A DNA stretch of 64,000 nucleotides from Nemertoderma westbladi (Eukaryota > Xenacoelomorpha > Nemertodermatida > Nemertodermatidae), in the NCBI GenBank assembly GCA_032718475.1, contig JAUCBJ010004437.1, positions 22,939-86,938 on the forward strand, read 5' to 3'. The translations under genes and the position numbers were made by a program. Shown one piece after another: positions 60,914-64,000 of this stretch. The notes under the pieces were generated by a model. It did not search any database, was not told where the DNA came from, and saw only the letters and a program-made list of their open reading frames with translations. Positions within the stretch are counted from its first letter, which is position 1. Every line of letters begins with the position of its first letter.

Positions 60914-62384
60914 TTTGTTTATCATTAATTCTCGCTTTTTCACTAAAAGGCACTGAAAGTCTGTAACTTTACAGCGACCACAGAACCGTTTACCCGGTTT
61001 CTTTATCTTTTTACATTCCTGGAACTAAATCAAAGTACAGTAGCCCGATATTTATTATATACTAATACTAACTACCGTCTATTAACTATTCAATTCAGGA
61101 GCACTGGTGTCGTCGCGATGTAACCTGCGCGGCGCACTACTCTTAGTGTATCAGATGTAGTGAAAACTCCATTACAAACCCCACACCACACCACTACGCC
61201 ACTTGGTGCGTGACCCACGCAAATAATGGGATGTCACATGCACAACCGTAAAAAGCACCCTGGATCGAACCTAACCCATAACAGTGGAATAGGGTTTATC
61301 CGAAGAGTGTTGTATTCTATCGGCAATTATTCCCAGGAGTCTGTTCGCCTGTGGGGCCAGCACACCAATGCAGGAAACCACGAAAGGCGAGAATTCTCAT
61401 CGACGTGCCCACGTGACTGCAGCAGAGTAAAATCTCTTCTTCTCATCCTCCACGGCATCCAATACGGACATGGAAGAGCGAGTAACATAGGACTCGGCGT
61501 CAAGATTGGTTCATCGAATATCGAACAACGCCTGAATCTGTCTGTTAAACTACAAACCCGGCCACGTTACTTCGCACGCACTGGTCTACGCTTTCCCTAA
61601 TGACATTGCGTGGCACGAATGTCTTCAGCAACACAACCATGTTCTTACACACCCATAAATTGTAGAATGATACCCCGGTTAGTGGCAGTTGCGTGAGACG
61701 GTGGCAGTTAATAGCGCCATGATTCCGATTAAATGTTGCACTCAAGGTCTACAGTAACTAAAGACAACATTTATATTGGAAATCGTAATTACAGTATTAG
61801 TAATCCCTTGAAGTTGAATCCTTCAGCAAGAAAAACCTTGTATAACAACCTCAGTCTCGATAGTTATACGGTTTATTTAATATCACTTCATTTTTGATAC
61901 AGAAAGTATTATGCAGAAAACAGATATGGAGTGGTTGGCCCTCAAGTGTCGATTACCTCATGGTTAGGCTGCAAGTTATTTTGGCAGATATTGGCAAATT
62001 CGTAACTATTAATATTAAATTATTATTCAACTTTTTAAACCCATTATTTCTTCTATTTCCTCAACGAAATTCATATGTTTTAGTCTTTTACATTTGAAAT
62101 TATAGCACCTTTCCATTTTTGCTATATTTTTGTTAACGATATTTTAAGATTTAAAGTAAGTAATAGAAGGGTTAAGAATACATTTAGGGAAAACTGTATC
62201 AATCCTATTACTACCCACCTCCCACTGAAAAAAGTTCACAAAAACGTAAGGGTATATAATATAAACTCTCTTATCTGCCTTCATTTTATTGCCATACCTA
62301 AACTTAAACACACATTTTTTCATAGTTTTCCAACAATTATGGTAATTATGGTAATTTAAACAACATGTTACTGTATAGCATATT
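60914..62384. other. Intergenic sequence
   Basis: No gene is supported. A B-box-like word (ctggatcgaacct, reverse strand) at 61260 may mark another tRNA-derived piece, but I could not find a matching A box at the right distance. Confidence 0.35.
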
Positions 62385-62386
62385 TA

Positions 62387-63553
62387 CGGAGCCCCTAAAG
62401 GGACATGGGTTTCCCCCTTTTTTTTCTAAGTCCGGCCCGGAGATACTATCTCAGGCCCGGAGATACTAAGTCCGGCCCGGAGATACTATCTCAGGCCCGG
62501 AGATACTAAGTCCGGCCCGGAGATACTATCTCAGGCCCGGAGATACTAAGTCCGGCCCGGAGATACTAAGTCTCAGGCCCGGAGATACTAAGTCCGGCCC
62601 GGAGATACTATCTCAGGCCCGGAGATAAAATACAGAACAGGTTCATAGATGTTATAGCGCTGACACAGCAATCAACAGAAACAAATTGCAGCCAATCAGC
62701 TAACTGGGTTAATTCCAGATCAATGGCTGTTCTACAAGTACAGACATCTTGACGGGAACATGGAAATTAAGTTTCACATTTCAATTTGAGAGATATTTAA
62801 TATGGAGACACAAGAGTATTGTTAGCACAGCACAATACAAAGTAATTACATATCTGGAGGGAGGCATGACCCCGTGCCTTTGAATAAAAGCCGACCTACC
62901 AACGGGCATTTACTTAATGATAATACCCTTCTACGGCTACATAAATGAACTACCAATAATAAGAACATTCCATATTATTTGGAGGCAATGGCTGAATAGC
63001 CGCGTAAAGTTAAACTGCAACAGAGGTGTATGTAAACCGAAACAAATAGGCCACGGTCACTCACAAAGGCCTGAATGAGATGATATGAGTATGACAAGCA
63101 GCTTTGAAGTATTGGCTACCCCATAAACTATAGTAACTGTATGAGATGGCAGAGTATCTCCGGGCCTGAGATAGTATCTCCGGGCCGGACTTAGTATCTC
63201 CGGGCCTGAGATAGTATCTCCGGGCCGGACTTAGTATCTCCGGGCCTGAGATAGTATCTCCGGGCCGGACTTAGTATCTCCGGGCCTGAGATAGTATCTC
63301 CGGGCCGGACTTAGTATCTCCGGGCCTGAGATAGTATCTCCGGGCCGGACTTAGTATCTCCGGGCCTGAGATAGTATCTCCGGGCCTGAGATAGTATCTC
63401 CGGGCCGGACTTAGTATCTCCGGGCCGGACTTAGTATCTCCGGGCCTGAGATAGTATCTCCGGGCCGGACTTAGTATCTCCGGGCCTGAGATAGTATCTC
63501 CGGGCCGGACTTAGAAAAAAAAGGGGGAAACCCATGTCCCTTTAGGGGCTCCG
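62387..63553. mobile_element. 1.17-kb TIR element with arms made of inverted 20-bp arrays
   Basis: The ends cggagcccctaaagggacat and its reverse complement are followed inward by ggtttccc and a poly-T/poly-A tract. Then come arrays of the 20-bp units agtccggcccggagatacta and tctcaggcccggagatacta. The left array is 62431-62627. The right array (about 63152-63513) is the same sequence reversed and is longer. TA flanks both ends (62385-62386 and 63554-63555). The core of about 520 bp is non-coding. No transposase is present. Confidence 0.9.
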
Positions 63554-63555
63554 TA

Positions 63556-63927
63556 CATATTTGTTAGTACTAGAAACTAGACAAATTTTTATCGGTACAT
63601 ACTATTGATGCTTACAATTATTATTACTAGTATAATTTCAAGCATCACGTTTAAACATATATCGTGTTAATTTAACTTGTGCCAGTTATTCAGTTTTTAT
63701 TTTAAAGAACCAGTTCAACCGTTCTACAATGTTCATACTTTTATTGTGCCCTAGCACAAGAAAAGACCTGAGCCCTAGACCCTGAGCATTAAACTTTATT
63801 ATCGCAATATTTCCAATATGCGAACTGTATGTACAGTACGTAATTCAGTAATACATAATAAAATAATTTCTATAATATGTTTAGATGGCAATAATTATGA
63901 CGAGTCGTTAAAAACATGTTTGCTCTT
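63556..63927. other. A+T-rich sequence, nothing recognised
   Basis: No coding frame, RNA gene or repeat that I can support. Confidence 0.4.
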
Positions 63928-64000
63928 TGTTCGCGCTTTCAGACCTTTGGCAGTTTAACCCGCCAAATTAGAATGTCTTCTAGATAATAAATCTGTTTTT
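63928..64000 (-). repeat. Start of a third LTR of the element A family, cut by the window edge
   Basis: The sequence tgttcgcgctttcagacctttgg and what follows match the left end of the A LTR (tgtttgcgcttttaagacctttg) with several substitutions. It is a related, diverged copy. Whether it is a solo LTR or part of an element cannot be seen. Confidence 0.8.

Noticed and set aside
62431-63513. CRISPR-like array
   Set aside because: Units are contiguous with no unique spacers, are inverted between arms, and the host is an animal.

Overview
The window is nuclear DNA from a multicellular animal, most likely an invertebrate. The evidence is a spliced SR-protein gene with three large introns, very large BEL/Pao LTR retrotransposons, LINE fragments, tRNA-derived SINE-like pieces and many inverted-repeat elements with A+T-rich spacers. 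I cannot name the species from the sequence. There are no operons, ribosome sites or prokaryotic signals. All alignments and identities were read by eye.

Left half (about 1.9-32.2 kb): two nested LTR retrotransposons, both read on the minus strand. The outer one, called A here, spans 1866..32167. It has LTRs of about 1.15 kb, a 5-bp target duplication (tgtag), a long leader, a coiled-coil ORF1, a DUF1759-type Gag, Pol with protease/RT/RNase H/integrase, and an unusual ORF between integrase and the 3' LTR. The inner one, called B, spans 11563..25988 and inserted into the gag-pol region of A. Its 538-bp LTRs differ at a single position that I can see, and its 5-bp target duplication (tcgtc) is intact. 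B carries a charged coiled-coil ORF, an Asn-rich repeat ORF, an Arg/Glu-rich ORF, Gag-Pol, integrase and, downstream of integrase, a 790-residue protein. That protein has what looks like a DEDD-type 3'-5' exonuclease domain followed by three CCHC zinc knuckles. Three frame changes in the 5' part of B each fall on a run of 10 or more G in the coding sense. The exonuclease ORF and these homopolymer junctions are the strongest candidates for something new.

Middle (32.2-37.4 kb): debris made of a LINE endonuclease fragment, LINE 3' ends, a solo LTR related to B with a perfect target duplication, a tandem repeat, and a fragment of an unidentified family.

37.4-49.5 kb: a four-exon gene encoding a 260-residue SRSF7/X16-type splicing factor (RRM, CCHC knuckle, RS domain). 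Introns 1 and 2 hold several non-autonomous inverted-repeat elements. Some of their arms are arrays of short quasi-palindromic repeats. A 569-bp hAT-like element with a perfect 8-bp target duplication and an 89-bp-arm perfect palindrome also lie here.

Right part (49.5-64 kb): a TA-flanked inverted-repeat element; a decayed multi-gene fragment whose first part is homologous to the extra ORF of A; a LINE RT fragment; two paralogous single-exon genes for small membrane proteins with PGMGA pentapeptide tails; a 1.17-kb element whose arms are inverted arrays of a 20-bp unit; and, at the window edge, the start of another A-type LTR.
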